Origin: a virus
Virus record (IMG/VR): IMGVR_UViG_3300043446_000315
Location: 1-39,103 of that record
Length of the DNA: 39,103 bases
Direction: 5' to 3' (one strand)
Position numbers and translations under genes: made by a program. Positions 6,678 through 12,682 of this stretch are shown one piece after another (positions within the stretch are counted from its first letter, which is position 1; each line of letters opens with the position of its first letter). The notes under the pieces are model-generated. The model saw only the letters and a program-made list of their open reading frames with translations, had not been told where the DNA came from and did no database searches.

Positions 6678-6907
6678 TAAAAAGCATCCTTATTCCACCA
6701 TTGCGGTTCTTTCGGTTCATTCGGTAACAGGGCGGCTACATCTTTTATCGGGGTTGGCGTGTCGCTTGCCCATGCGTGTTTTGAACACATAGGTCGCCCC
6801 ATATCCACAGTCCAGCGTTTGCCACAACCCGCTACGGTGCATAGTAGTTTTCTCAAACCATCATCCTCTGGCTCTGATTTTCGTTGCAGTTGATTTTTAA
6901 ATGACAT
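6677..6907 (-). CDS. small zinc-finger-like protein
   Basis: 76 residues from the ATG at 6907 (AAGG 5 nt upstream inside the previous gene; a GTG at 6913 is an alternative). The motif CTVAGCGKRWTVDMGRPMC followed by SKH gives a C-x4-C...C-x2-H zinc-site pattern. A charged N-terminus and a Pro/Trp-rich C-terminus (PKEPQWWNKDAF) flank it. Proteins of this kind follow DUF1376/DnaT-like replication proteins in many phages, with unknown function. Overlaps the neighbours on both sides, consistent with coupled translation. Confidence 0.68.
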   Translation of the reverse strand: MSFKNQLQRKSEPEDDGLRKLLCTVAGCGKRWTVDMGRPMCSKHAWASDTPTPIKDVAALLPNEPKEPQWWNKDAF

Positions 6908-6909
6908 TT

Positions 6910-7677
6910 TCACCTTCCATTATCGTAATGACCTTCGACCACTTTTAAAAAATTTGTCGGCAATATAAGCCAATCTAGGCTTGCCTTCCAAACGCGCCCG
7001 TTCTTGTTCTGGGTTCTACCGCACAAAAAATCAGACTTGTTTACGCGCTCAAAAAAAGATTTAAATATTTCTATGCCTTCGTACTTATCAGCAAACTTAT
7101 CAGTAGCGTAGACCTCGCGCCATCGGCTAACCAAATGCTTGCGCCTATTGCCATTCAGCATCATGGCTCTAGGCAAGGATTGGCATTGCGTATGGTAGAG
7201 ATTTAGCAATTCATCTGCTGGACATGGTATGCGGTCAATAACTGACTTGTCAGTTTTGACAAGCACCGTAGGTGCTATATCTAATGGTTCTTGGTTTATG
7301 GTTAGTGGTTCTTGTTTAGGGTTATTTTGGGTTAAGTCTGGGTTTCCCGTGGGTTTCTCTTGGGTTTTTTTAGGTCTGCCACCCTTACTGCCATTGGCTT
7401 TCTGTCTCGCCATGTATTCGTGATAACTGGCAATTTCTAAATCTGCTCTGTGATTTTTATAACCGTCATCTGTCAGCGTAAAAAATTCATCAAGCACCGT
7501 CTTTACTACTTGAGAATCCAGCCGTAACCTACGGGCTACCCGTGGAATATCCTTGGGTATTGGTTGCTCTGAATCGTAGTAAAAATCAAGAAGTCTGCGA
7601 TATGCCAAATCTTCCATAAGAGAAAGATGTAGCGTGTTTTTGATGTAATCACCAATGTTGAATTGGTAGTAGTGCAT
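6910..7677 (-). CDS. DUF1376 replication-initiation-like protein
   Basis: 255 residues with an N-terminal DUF1376 domain: MHYYQFNIGDYIKNTLHLS, then LMEDLAYRRLLDFYYDSEQP (18-37) and RLRLDSQVVKTVLDEFF. A low-complexity linker (GGRPKKTQEKPTGNPD and the following Gln/Pro/Asn-rich part, about 98-130) leads to a C-terminal domain with RKHLVSRWRE and WKASLDWLILPTNFLKVVEGHYD, resembling the C-terminal part of phage replisome organiser / DnaT-like proteins. It probably binds the origin or loads the host helicase. First long gene after the Cro-like protein. A GG-rich site (AAGGTGG) precedes the ATG. Confidence 0.8.
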   Translation of the reverse strand: MHYYQFNIGDYIKNTLHLSLMEDLAYRRLLDFYYDSEQPIPKDIPRVARRLRLDSQVVKTVLDEFFTLTDDGYKNHRADLEIASYHEYMARQKANGSKGGRPKKTQEKPTGNPDLTQNNPKQEPLTINQEPLDIAPTVLVKTDKSVIDRIPCPADELLNLYHTQCQSLPRAMMLNGNRRKHLVSRWREVYATDKFADKYEGIEIFKSFFERVNKSDFLCGRTQNKNGRVWKASLDWLILPTNFLKVVEGHYDNGR

Positions 7678-7779
7678 AAGCCACCTTGTCCATCACCTTT
7701 GAAAGAAACATCGGCAAGGGAAGGTGGTAACCCCTTTCGGTACGCTCATGACTTCGCACCTAGCCGTGTCTCAAAAATG

Positions 7780-7938
7780 TTACTCAGTAAACCATTCGGG
7801 CTTTAGCAATCTTAATTGCCATTCCCGTGCCTTGGGTACATTCTCGCCCCATTGGGCTACTGCGGCTTGCGTGATGCCGAGCAGTTTTGCCAATTGAACG
7901 CCTGAACCCGCTAGTCTGATTGCGTCTTGTGTTTTCAT
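7780..7938 (-). CDS. Cro/YdaS-like HTH transcriptional regulator
   Basis: Translated by hand: 52 residues. It reads MKTQDAIRLAGSGVQLAKLL, then GITQAAVAQWGENVPKAREW: a helix-turn-helix with the recognition pattern GSGVQLAKLLGITQAAVAQWG (residues 11-31), typical of the YdaS/Cro group (for example xxAAALGVSQPAVSxW). As first gene of the minus-strand early operon facing a divergent plus-strand operon it is the expected Cro-type switch protein. No Shine-Dalgarno is visible before the ATG and a TATACT hexamer ends about 8 nt upstream, so the message may be leaderless. Operator-like repeats lie at 7993-8021. Confidence 0.85.
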   Translation of the reverse strand: MKTQDAIRLAGSGVQLAKLLGITQAAVAQWGENVPKAREWQLRLLKPEWFTE

Positions 7939-7945
7939 GGGCGAG

Positions 7946-7951
7946 AGTATA
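7946..7951 (-). promoter_or_regulatory. putative -10 element for the minus-strand early operon
   Basis: TATACT on the minus strand, seven bases before the ATG at 7938. A start of transcription 7-8 nt downstream would fall at or beside the A of that ATG and give a leaderless message, as lambda PRM does for cI. The matching -35 (around TGTACT, 18 nt further up) is weak, so this promoter may need an activator. Confidence 0.4.
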
Positions 7952-7992
7952 AACGGGCTTAGTGGCTGAAGTACAGGCTTTTTTAATGTAAT

Positions 7993-8021
7993 ACCTCTGT
8001 TTTCAGTAATTTAAACCTCTG
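7993..8021. promoter_or_regulatory. operator-like repeats in the divergent control region
   Basis: ACCTCTG occurs at 7993-7999 and again at 8015-8021, start-to-start 22 bp, i.e. two helical turns. Each is followed by an A/T run, and CTGTTTTCAG (7997-8006) is itself a CTG/CAG palindrome and near-inverted to CTGAAAACC (8019-8027). The position between divergent operons fits binding by the adjacent Cro-like protein. Inference from symmetry and position only. Confidence 0.45.
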
Positions 8022-8060
8022 AAAACCACAGCAATATAAATCTGGCTAATACCCCCCAAG

Positions 8061-8089
8061 TTGTAACGGGTATTAAGTTGGCTTATACT
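8061..8089 (+). promoter_or_regulatory. promoter of the amidoligase operon
   Basis: TTGTAA (8061-8066), 17-bp spacer, TATACT (8084-8089): 4/6 and 5/6 matches to sigma70 boxes with optimal spacing. The spacer and -10 contain TTAAGTTGGCTTAT (8073-8086), which matches the near-palindrome at the DUF932 promoter. Transcription would start near 8096, just ahead of a short hairpin and 40 nt before the amidoligase ATG. Confidence 0.65.
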
Positions 8090-8098
8090 GCCCCCATG

Positions 8099-8118
8099 CC
8101 GTAACGAAACGGTCTTTT
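8099..8118 (+). promoter_or_regulatory. leader hairpin with U-tract, copy 1
   Basis: CCGT-AACGAA-ACGG stem-loop followed directly by TCTTTT, placed between promoter 8061-8089 and the ribosome binding site AAGGAG. The same order (GCCC..., hairpin, GGTCTTTT, AAGG, ATG) recurs at 9677 and 10743. The stem is short (4 bp), so it is at best a weak terminator; it may cap the 5' end or act as an attenuator. Confidence 0.5.
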
Positions 8119-8137
8119 AAACCCAAGGAGAGTAATC

Positions 8138-8926
8138 ATGACAACAGTAGGCAAATTCGGAATCGAACTAGAGTGCTTTAATGTGGAGATGAGTACAGTA
8201 GTAGGAATGCTCAGAAGCATCGGATTAAATACATATTCATCTGGATATAGCGGTCGCCAATACAGCGTTTGGCAAGTCAAGTCTGACTGCTCAATCCAAG
8301 GCGTAAACGGTTTTGAGGTTGTCAGCCCCATACTTGAGGGCGAGGCTGGTTTGGCAGATGTTCAAAAAGTTTGCGATGCCTTAGTCAGTTTGGGCGCACA
8401 AGTCAACAAGTCTTGCGGTTTCCACATCCACCACGATGCAACTGGCTGGGGCATCCAAAAATTCCGCAACCTCTTCAAGCGTTTCATCAAGTTTGAAACT
8501 GCCCTCGACAGCATCCAACCAGAATCCCGTCGTGGCAACGCTAACCGCTACTGCGGTTCAATCATCAAGACTTTTGCAGAAATCGACAAATGCAACACGC
8601 TCAACAAATTGTCTGAGTTGTACGGTAACAGCCGTTACTACAAACTCAATCTGCAATCATTCTTCCGCCAAAACTCTGTCGAGTTCCGCAACCACGCTGG
8701 TACGGTAGATGCTGAAAAAGTCATCAACTACATCCGTCTGACAAGCGCAATGGTGGCTGATGCTGATGACAAGACTGCCGTGCAAAACTTCACAAAACCT
8801 ACAACCGCCAAAGAATCCCTCGACACAATGCTCGCTGGCATGGTTCGCAGAAACCGCATAGCACCCAGAATCGCCAAGTTTTACAAAGCCCGTCAAGTTA
8901 AGTTTGCACAAGGAGTAACAGCATGA
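8138..8926 (+). CDS. amidoligase (glutamine-synthetase-like COOH-NH2 ligase)
   Basis: Putative amidoligase (PF12224 type), 262 residues. Signature motifs: KFGIELECF (6-14), GFEVVSPIL (58-66), CGFHIHHD (93-100) and VEFRNHAGT (181-189), which supply the acidic, His and Arg residues for Mg-ATP and the acyl phosphate in this glutamine-synthetase-like fold. These enzymes are predicted to form amide or peptide bonds between a carboxylate and an amine. A strong AAGGAGAG lies 8 nt upstream. The small gene after it overlaps by ATGA, and a gamma-glutamylcyclotransferase follows, a partnership noted before for phage and bacterial amidoligases. Substrate unknown: a peptide tag, cell wall or nucleotide side chain are possible. 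Confidence 0.87.
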   Translation: MTTVGKFGIELECFNVEMSTVVGMLRSIGLNTYSSGYSGRQYSVWQVKSDCSIQGVNGFEVVSPILEGEAGLADVQKVCDALVSLGAQVNKSCGFHIHHDATGWGIQKFRNLFKRFIKFETALDSIQPESRRGNANRYCGSIIKTFAEIDKCNTLNKLSELYGNSRYYKLNLQSFFRQNSVEFRNHAGTVDAEKVINYIRLTSAMVADADDKTAVQNFTKPTTAKESLDTMLAGMVRRNRIAPRIAKFYKARQVKFAQGVTA

Positions 8927-9171
8927 CAAAAAAAATCTATCTATTTAGCGGTGGCGGTTTCGTCATCGCATCTAACCCTGACGAGTTTGTAGACAAAATG
9001 AACAAATCTAGTCTTTTCGGCAGTAGCGACTCCGCGCAAGATTTCATGACAAATGTCTCTACGCGCTGTGCGTTACAGAATGGCTCCAAGATTAGCACCC
9101 TCACCCCCGAGTGGTTTCTTGAAGACCTCATATCTGCCGAGTTTGTGACCGCCATACCCCTCAACTATTGA
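8923..9171 (+). CDS. 82-residue protein between amidoligase and GGCT
   Basis: 82 residues, ATGA overlap with the amidoligase and AAGGAG upstream. The sequence starts MTKKIYLFSGGGFVIASNPD, continues with a Ser/Asn-rich helix and DFMTNVSTRCALQNG, and ends PEWFLEDLISAEFVTAIPLNY. No family recognised. Given its tight coupling between a ligase and a gamma-glutamyl cleaving enzyme, it could be the protein substrate or a specificity subunit, but nothing in the sequence proves this. Confidence 0.75.
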   Translation: MTKKIYLFSGGGFVIASNPDEFVDKMNKSSLFGSSDSAQDFMTNVSTRCALQNGSKISTLTPEWFLEDLISAEFVTAIPLNY

Positions 9172-9181
9172 AAGTGTAATC

Positions 9182-9649
9182 ATGTACGAATCTGAAATTC
9201 TTTATTGCGCCTACGGCAGTAATCTTAATCACGACCAAATGGCTTATAGATGCCCCAATGCGGTGTTTGTAGGCACGGGCGTAGTGCCTAACTATCGTTT
9301 AGTATTTCGTGGTGTCGCTGACATTGAATGGGCGCGTGGTCAGCAAGTCCATGTAGGCTTATGGCGCGTGACCGACCAATGCGTAAATGCTCTTGACCGC
9401 TATGAGGGCTACCCACACTTGTACGAGCGCGGGGGCATCGAGGTCATTATGTCTGGCAAAAAGAAACCGCGCACCGTTGAAACATTTTTCTATTACATGA
9501 ATTCTGGTGGTTATGCCGAACCAAGTACAGGCTATTTGAAATCTATTGCAGATGGATATGTAGACTGTGGTTTGCCACTTGAAGACCTAACTAAAGCCAT
9601 AACGCAAACCGAGAGGCTTTATTGGGAACAGCATGAGTTGACCGCATAA
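9182..9649 (+). CDS. gamma-glutamylcyclotransferase-like (AIG2/GGCT)
   Basis: GGCT/AIG2-family protein, 155 residues. The nucleotide-free substrate loop YGSNLNHDQM (11-20) and the catalytic glutamate in LDRYEGYPHLYER (71-83, Glu75) are both present, with the beta-barrel strand WRVTDQCVNALD between. The family releases 5-oxoproline from gamma-glutamyl amines or peptides. Beside an amidoligase it could reverse or edit the ligase product. Only a weak ribosome binding site (GAAAGTG) precedes the ATG, 10 nt after the preceding gene. The promoter for the next gene begins inside its last codons. Confidence 0.9.
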   Translation: MYESEILYCAYGSNLNHDQMAYRCPNAVFVGTGVVPNYRLVFRGVADIEWARGQQVHVGLWRVTDQCVNALDRYEGYPHLYERGGIEVIMSGKKKPRTVETFFYYMNSGGYAEPSTGYLKSIADGYVDCGLPLEDLTKAITQTERLYWEQHELTA

Positions 9650-9667
9650 GTTGACTTATCTTATAAT
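9638..9667 (+). promoter_or_regulatory. promoter of the DUF932 gene
   Basis: TTGACC (9638-9643), 18-bp spacer, TATAAT (9662-9667): near-consensus sigma70 promoter. The -35 box lies in the last codons of the GGCT gene. The spacer contains the 14-bp near-palindrome ATAAGTTGACTTAT, positioned to occlude polymerase when bound. Confidence 0.75.
9646..9659. promoter_or_regulatory. operator-like palindrome in the DUF932 promoter spacer
   Basis: ATAAGTTGACTTAT is a perfect inverted repeat (ATAAGT / ACTTAT) around a 2-bp centre. A close copy, TTAAGTTGGCTTAT, lies at 8073-8086 in the equivalent place of the amidoligase promoter, and a looser one (TTAGTAGGCTTAT) at 10719-10731. Likely a common regulator binding site; the Cro-like protein is the obvious candidate. 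Confidence 0.5.
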
Positions 9668-9676
9668 TTAACCACG

Positions 9677-9696
9677 CCCCTATTTCGGGGTCTTTT
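9677..9696 (+). promoter_or_regulatory. leader hairpin with U-tract, copy 2
   Basis: CCCC-TATTTC-GGGG followed by TCTTTT, between promoter 9638-9667 and the ribosome binding site AAAGGAGAG of the DUF932 gene. Same layout as the copies at 8099 and 10743. Confidence 0.55.
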
Positions 9697-9710
9697 AAAG
9701 GAGAGTAAAA

Positions 9711-10682
9711 ATGTCGCATGAAATTGAAACCAACCAAATTACGGGTAGCCGTGAGATTGCATTTGTAGGCGATACGCCTTGGCATGGCTTGGGTCAGCAA
9801 TTAACCAAAGATGCGCCCATCGATGTATGGCGCAGAGAAGCGGGGCTAGATTGGACTGCTCAGAGTGCCAAAGTAGCATTTCAGCCATCACCCGAACAGC
9901 CGTACCAAGAGATAAACAACAAAGTTGTAATATTTCGCAATGACACATTTGCGCCACTAGGCGTTGTAACTGAAAAATACAAGATACATCAGCCAAACGA
10001 AGTATTAGAGTTTTTCAATACGCTGGTGCAATCTGCTGGTTTTTCGCTAGAGGTTGCGGGTGCAATTAAGGGCGGTAAACGCATCTGGGCATTGGCTAAT
10101 GTCAACAAAGAAGCGGTAGTGCTACATGATGATGCTGTGCGCGGTTATCTGTTACTAAGCACCTCATTTGATGGCTCTACGGCAACCATTGGGCAATTCA
10201 CTAGCATCCGAGTAGTCTGCAATAACACGCTGTCTGCGGCTGATGCTGAAGACGCGCCAAGTCGCGTAAACCTCACCCACGGCTCGACCTTTGACGCAAG
10301 TCTGATGCGTGAGCGTTTAGGCTTGGTTGTCTCAGGCTTCGAAGGCATGATGGATAAATACCGCGCACTTGCACGGGCTGGAGTAGGCGAGAACTACGCC
10401 AAGACATTTGCCGACAAACTTTTCCCACCCGCCTATAACCACCAACTCAACGCATACAAGCCATCACGGGGCTTTAAGCGCGTAATGGAGTTATTTGATG
10501 GTGCTGGTATGGGCGCATCAAATCACGGGGTTTATGGCACTAAATGGGGTCTGCTCAATGCCGTCACGCAATACATAGACCATGAGCGCGGACACAATGT
10601 CGATACCCGCATGAACAATGCATGGTTTGGGCAAGGCAACCGCATCAAAGCACAAGCAGAGGAACTGCTATTGGCTAATTAA
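9711..10682 (+). CDS. DUF932 phage/plasmid-like protein
   Basis: 323 residues with the features of the DUF932 / TIGR03299 family: PWHGLGQQL near 23-31, ALGVVTEKY-like segment (FAPLGVVTEKYKIHQP), KGGKRIWALA and SIRVVCNNTL, and the late WGLLNAVTQYIDHERGH. The family is common in phages and plasmids that infect Proteobacteria and actinobacteria; its role is unknown, though it is often an abundant early protein. It has its own strong promoter, leader hairpin and AAAGGAGAG site, suggesting high independent expression. A 13-bp inverted repeat follows the stop. Confidence 0.86.
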   Translation: MSHEIETNQITGSREIAFVGDTPWHGLGQQLTKDAPIDVWRREAGLDWTAQSAKVAFQPSPEQPYQEINNKVVIFRNDTFAPLGVVTEKYKIHQPNEVLEFFNTLVQSAGFSLEVAGAIKGGKRIWALANVNKEAVVLHDDAVRGYLLLSTSFDGSTATIGQFTSIRVVCNNTLSAADAEDAPSRVNLTHGSTFDASLMRERLGLVVSGFEGMMDKYRALARAGVGENYAKTFADKLFPPAYNHQLNAYKPSRGFKRVMELFDGAGMGASNHGVYGTKWGLLNAVTQYIDHERGHNVDTRMNNAWFGQGNRIKAQAEELLLAN

Positions 10683-10691
10683 GGGTATATC

Positions 10692-10726
10692 CCTACTAAT
10701 AGCCCGATAGTGTGGCTATTAGTAGG
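10692..10726. promoter_or_regulatory. perfect 13-bp inverted repeat between transcription units
   Basis: CCTACTAATAGCC (10692-10704) and GGCTATTAGTAGG (10714-10726) pair perfectly around a 9-nt loop, 10 nt after the DUF932 stop. There is no U-tract behind it, so it is not a standard intrinsic terminator; the right arm ends 3 bp before the TATAAT box at 10729, so it may be an operator or an RNA 3'-end stabiliser. Dual use is possible. Confidence 0.65.
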
Positions 10727-10728
10727 CT

Positions 10729-10734
10729 TATAAT
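10729..10734 (+). promoter_or_regulatory. -10 element for the 10783 operon
   Basis: TATAAT preceded by GGCT, as in the 8084 promoter (GGCTTATACT). No -35 match is seen at 16-18 bp because that space is taken by the inverted repeat; an activator may be required. A leader hairpin and gene follow. Confidence 0.5.
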
Positions 10735-10742
10735 AAGCATAC

Positions 10743-10770
10743 GCCCTAGCACTTCGCACGGGGTCTTTTT
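10743..10770 (+). promoter_or_regulatory. leader hairpin with U-tract, copy 3
   Basis: GCCC ... GC-ACTTC-GC ... GGG, imperfect stem, followed by GTCTTTTT and then GAAAGG before the ATG at 10783. Matches the layout at 8099 and 9677 (shared ACGCCC before and GGGGTCTTTT after). Confidence 0.45.
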
Positions 10771-10782
10771 GAAAGGTGTTGT

Positions 10783-11034
10783 ATGAAAAAATACAAATTA
10801 GATGTGCCTAATGATGTCGATATAGATAAAAGTATATTTAGCACTTCAGTAGGTTATATCCTTAATCTTCCGCATGGCTTTAGATTTGATGATGAAGTAG
10901 TCCATGTGCGCGGCTTTGATTCAATGGCAGAACTCAGGCAAGCCGCCAAAAACGATGTGATTCCCTGTGACTGCAAAAGTTGCAAAGAAGGTTTAATGAA
11001 TCTACGCATCAAACAAAGATTGGGTTACAAATGA
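10783..11034 (+). CDS. hypothetical protein with CDCKSC motif
   Basis: 83 residues, preceded by GAAAGG and its own promoter module. The end carries CDCKSCKEG (65-73), a possible small metal site, after the segment VHVRGFDSMAELRQAAKND. No family recognised. It shares an ATGA overlap with the next gene. Confidence 0.7.
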   Translation: MKKYKLDVPNDVDIDKSIFSTSVGYILNLPHGFRFDDEVVHVRGFDSMAELRQAAKNDVIPCDCKSCKEGLMNLRIKQRLGYK

Positions 11035-11336
11035 AAGAACCTGATTTTGACATCAAGACTATTTGGCATAGTAGCAAATCCAACAAGCGTCACCCTGTTT
11101 TAATTACCGCAGAATTTGCGGATGATTCTGACGATTGGGATTCGCATCCAACATACATAGCAGAACTATCAATTTTCTGGGATGGCGAAAACATTTATAG
11201 CCTTGTCCCACAAGAAGATTTAGACGAATTAGCGGATGAAATTAAAGACGCTTATGAATCCTATGTATCCCTACAAAAGCAATGGAATGAGACAGATTTC
11301 ATTGAACCTAAACACATCACCTCTTGGAGTTTTTAA
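11031..11336 (+). CDS. hypothetical acidic protein
   Basis: 101 residues from the ATG at 11031, in ATGA overlap with the preceding stop. It is acidic (DDSDDWDSHP; PQEDLDELADEIKD) with a beta-rich middle (YIAELSIFWDGENIYSLV). No family recognised; the compact coupled context indicates it is translated. Confidence 0.7.
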   Translation: MKEPDFDIKTIWHSSKSNKRHPVLITAEFADDSDDWDSHPTYIAELSIFWDGENIYSLVPQEDLDELADEIKDAYESYVSLQKQWNETDFIEPKHITSWSF

Positions 11337-11337
11337 C

Positions 11338-11478
11338 ATGAAACATCACGACTATTTGCAACACGCTATTGATGGTCCACATACCAATGAGCATCCAACA
11401 AAAATTGACTTAGTTCTGCTCTGGCTGTCTGGCTTTGTGGCTGGATTTTTATTTGCACTTTTTACAACGGGGAATTAA
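11338..11478 (+). CDS. small single-pass membrane protein
   Basis: 46 residues from the ATG at 11338, one base after the upstream stop, so coupled. Soluble His/Thr-rich N-terminus (MKHHDYLQHAIDG) followed by one membrane helix (LVLLWLSGFVAGFLFALF). The stop TAA overlaps the next ATG. Function unknown. Confidence 0.62.
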   Translation: MKHHDYLQHAIDGPHTNEHPTKIDLVLLWLSGFVAGFLFALFTTGN

Positions 11479-11660
11479 TGGAAACTGATATTAAAAAAAC
11501 CTATGCTGAATCTGTGCAATGGGCAAGAGATTTTGCAGAAACTAAATGCCCGTACAACATCTATGAGCAACTACTGTTACGCATAGAGTGTCTTGAGGGT
11601 TTGTTAAAAACAAGTATGTATTACTTGGCTAATGCAGAAGAAAGTGCAAGGAAAAAATAA
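11478..11660 (+). CDS. small hypothetical protein
   Basis: 60 residues, TAATG overlap with the gene before and with the gene after. Helical: KKTYAESVQWARDFAETKC, then LLRIECLEGLLKTSMYYLAN. No family recognised; the tight junctions on both sides support it. Confidence 0.62.
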   Translation: METDIKKTYAESVQWARDFAETKCPYNIYEQLLLRIECLEGLLKTSMYYLANAEESARKK

Positions 11661-11809
11661 TGGCGCACTTTATTGGATGGATGTGTTTCTTTGCATGGCT
11701 GACGCACATCTTCTACTGCTTTAGCCATACGCTCTGGGGCTTTTTAGTCGCTGGTGCGCTGTTTTTCCCGATTGGAATTCTCCACGGGTTTTATGTCTGG
11801 TTTTTTTGA
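11660..11809 (+). CDS. 49-residue two-helix membrane protein
   Basis: Translated by hand: 49 residues, TAATG overlap with the preceding gene. Almost entirely hydrophobic and aromatic: MAHFIGWMCFFAWLTHIFYC, then LWGFLVAGALFFPIGILHG, ending WFF. Two closely spaced membrane helices. Could alter the host inner membrane early in infection (for example exclusion or holin-like), but no family is recognised. Confidence 0.6.
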   Translation: MAHFIGWMCFFAWLTHIFYCFSHTLWGFLVAGALFFPIGILHGFYVWFF

Positions 11810-11819
11810 AAGGTAATTT

Positions 11820-12434
11820 ATGCAGAAAATAGCAACCGCGCTGGTCAACGCACAAAAGGCATTTCAGCCCGCTTTAAAGACCTCTCTGAACCCGCATTTC
11901 CGTAGCAAGTACGCAGACCTATCCGCTTGCGTTGAGGCTGTCATTGATGCGTTAAATCAGAATGGCATCTACCTCTTGCAAAAGAATTATGACTGCCCCG
12001 ATGGGGTAATGGTGGAAACCGTGTTTGTGCATGAATCTGGGGAAATGCTGGAATGTGGGATTGTGCATTTTCCAGCCACTAAAAAGGACAGTCAGGGCTA
12101 CGCTAGTGCTTTGACCTATGCCCGTAGGTATAGCCTTATGAGTGCCTGTGGAATCGCGCCAGAGGATGATGATGGCAATGCGGCAAGCAAGTCCGTACCG
12201 CGCATAACCCCGACACGCGCAGAATCAGAAATAAGTGAAAAACGCCTGTCTGTCCTGACAGATGTGGCAGAGGCAATCAAAGAACGCATGGCACAAGATG
12301 ATGTGATTGGTGCGTTTGATGAGGCAAACGGCATCACCGATGTTGAGGAAAAAGTCGCGCTATGGTCAATGCTAGACAGCAAAACCCGTAGCGCAATCAA
12401 GAAACAGGCAGAACTCTCTAAGGAAACAAAATGA
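11820..12434 (+). CDS. erf: ERF-family single-strand annealing protein
   Basis: ERF superfamily recombinase, 204 residues. The N-terminal ERF domain is clear: LVNAQKAFQPALKTSLNPHF, FRSKYADLSACVEAVIDALN (24-43), then KDSQGYASALTYARRYSLMS and GIAPEDDDGNAA (118-129), the family's most conserved end motif. It anneals complementary single strands for circularisation and recombination. AAAGG lies upstream. It is followed by an overlapping gene with an SSB-like tip, and NinB and VRR-NUC are encoded in the other operon, together making a full recombination set. Confidence 0.93.
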   Translation: MQKIATALVNAQKAFQPALKTSLNPHFRSKYADLSACVEAVIDALNQNGIYLLQKNYDCPDGVMVETVFVHESGEMLECGIVHFPATKKDSQGYASALTYARRYSLMSACGIAPEDDDGNAASKSVPRITPTRAESEISEKRLSVLTDVAEAIKERMAQDDVIGAFDEANGITDVEEKVALWSMLDSKTRSAIKKQAELSKETK

Positions 12435-12682
12435 GAAAATTTGATATTAAATACGCTTTCCGCAAGTACGAATCCCAAGGTCAGCAAAAAACCTATTGGA
12501 CTACCCACGGCACATTGTGGGTAGATGATGGGGGGAAAATGAAAATAAAGATGGATTCTGTGCCAGTTGTGGATGGATACGATGGCTGGTTTCAAATCTT
12601 TGAGCAACAGACACCAGAGCAACGCGCACAACGGCAAGCCCCGCGCAATCTGCCCAACGATGATGAAGATGTACCGTTCTGA
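12431..12682 (+). CDS. small protein with SSB-type acidic tip
   Basis: 83 residues, ATGA overlap with the ERF gene. An N-terminal beta-rich region (FDIKYAFRKYESQG, KTYWTTHGTLWVDD, MKIKMDSVPV, YDGWFQIFE) is followed by a Gln/Arg/Pro linker and the end DDEDVPF. That tip is the same type as the DDDIPF end by which bacterial SSB recruits partner proteins. Together with position after ERF it suggests a phage ssDNA-binding protein or SSB mimic. The N-terminal domain is shorter than a usual OB fold, so DNA binding is unproved. Confidence 0.72.
   Translation: MRKFDIKYAFRKYESQGQQKTYWTTHGTLWVDDGGKMKIKMDSVPVVDGYDGWFQIFEQQTPEQRAQRQAPRNLPNDDEDVPF

Noticed and set aside
7678-7779. 18-codon frame (MSVPKGVTTF...) between the Cro-like and DUF1376 genes as a leader peptide
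   Set aside because: Too short, no clear ribosome binding site and no attenuator structure around it.
7957-7985. GGCTG...CAGGC followed by six T as a plus-strand terminator ahead of the divergent promoter
   Set aside because: The arms do not pair beyond 3 bp.
9651-9667. TTGACT followed 5 nt later by TATAAT as a promoter pair
   Set aside because: The spacing is far too short; TTGACC at 9638 with an 18-bp spacer is the proper partner.
12116-12637. Long minus-strand frame opposite the ERF gene (173 codons)
   Set aside because: Rich in Ser, Leu and Cys, no start signal, and entirely opposite the well-supported ERF and SSB-like genes.
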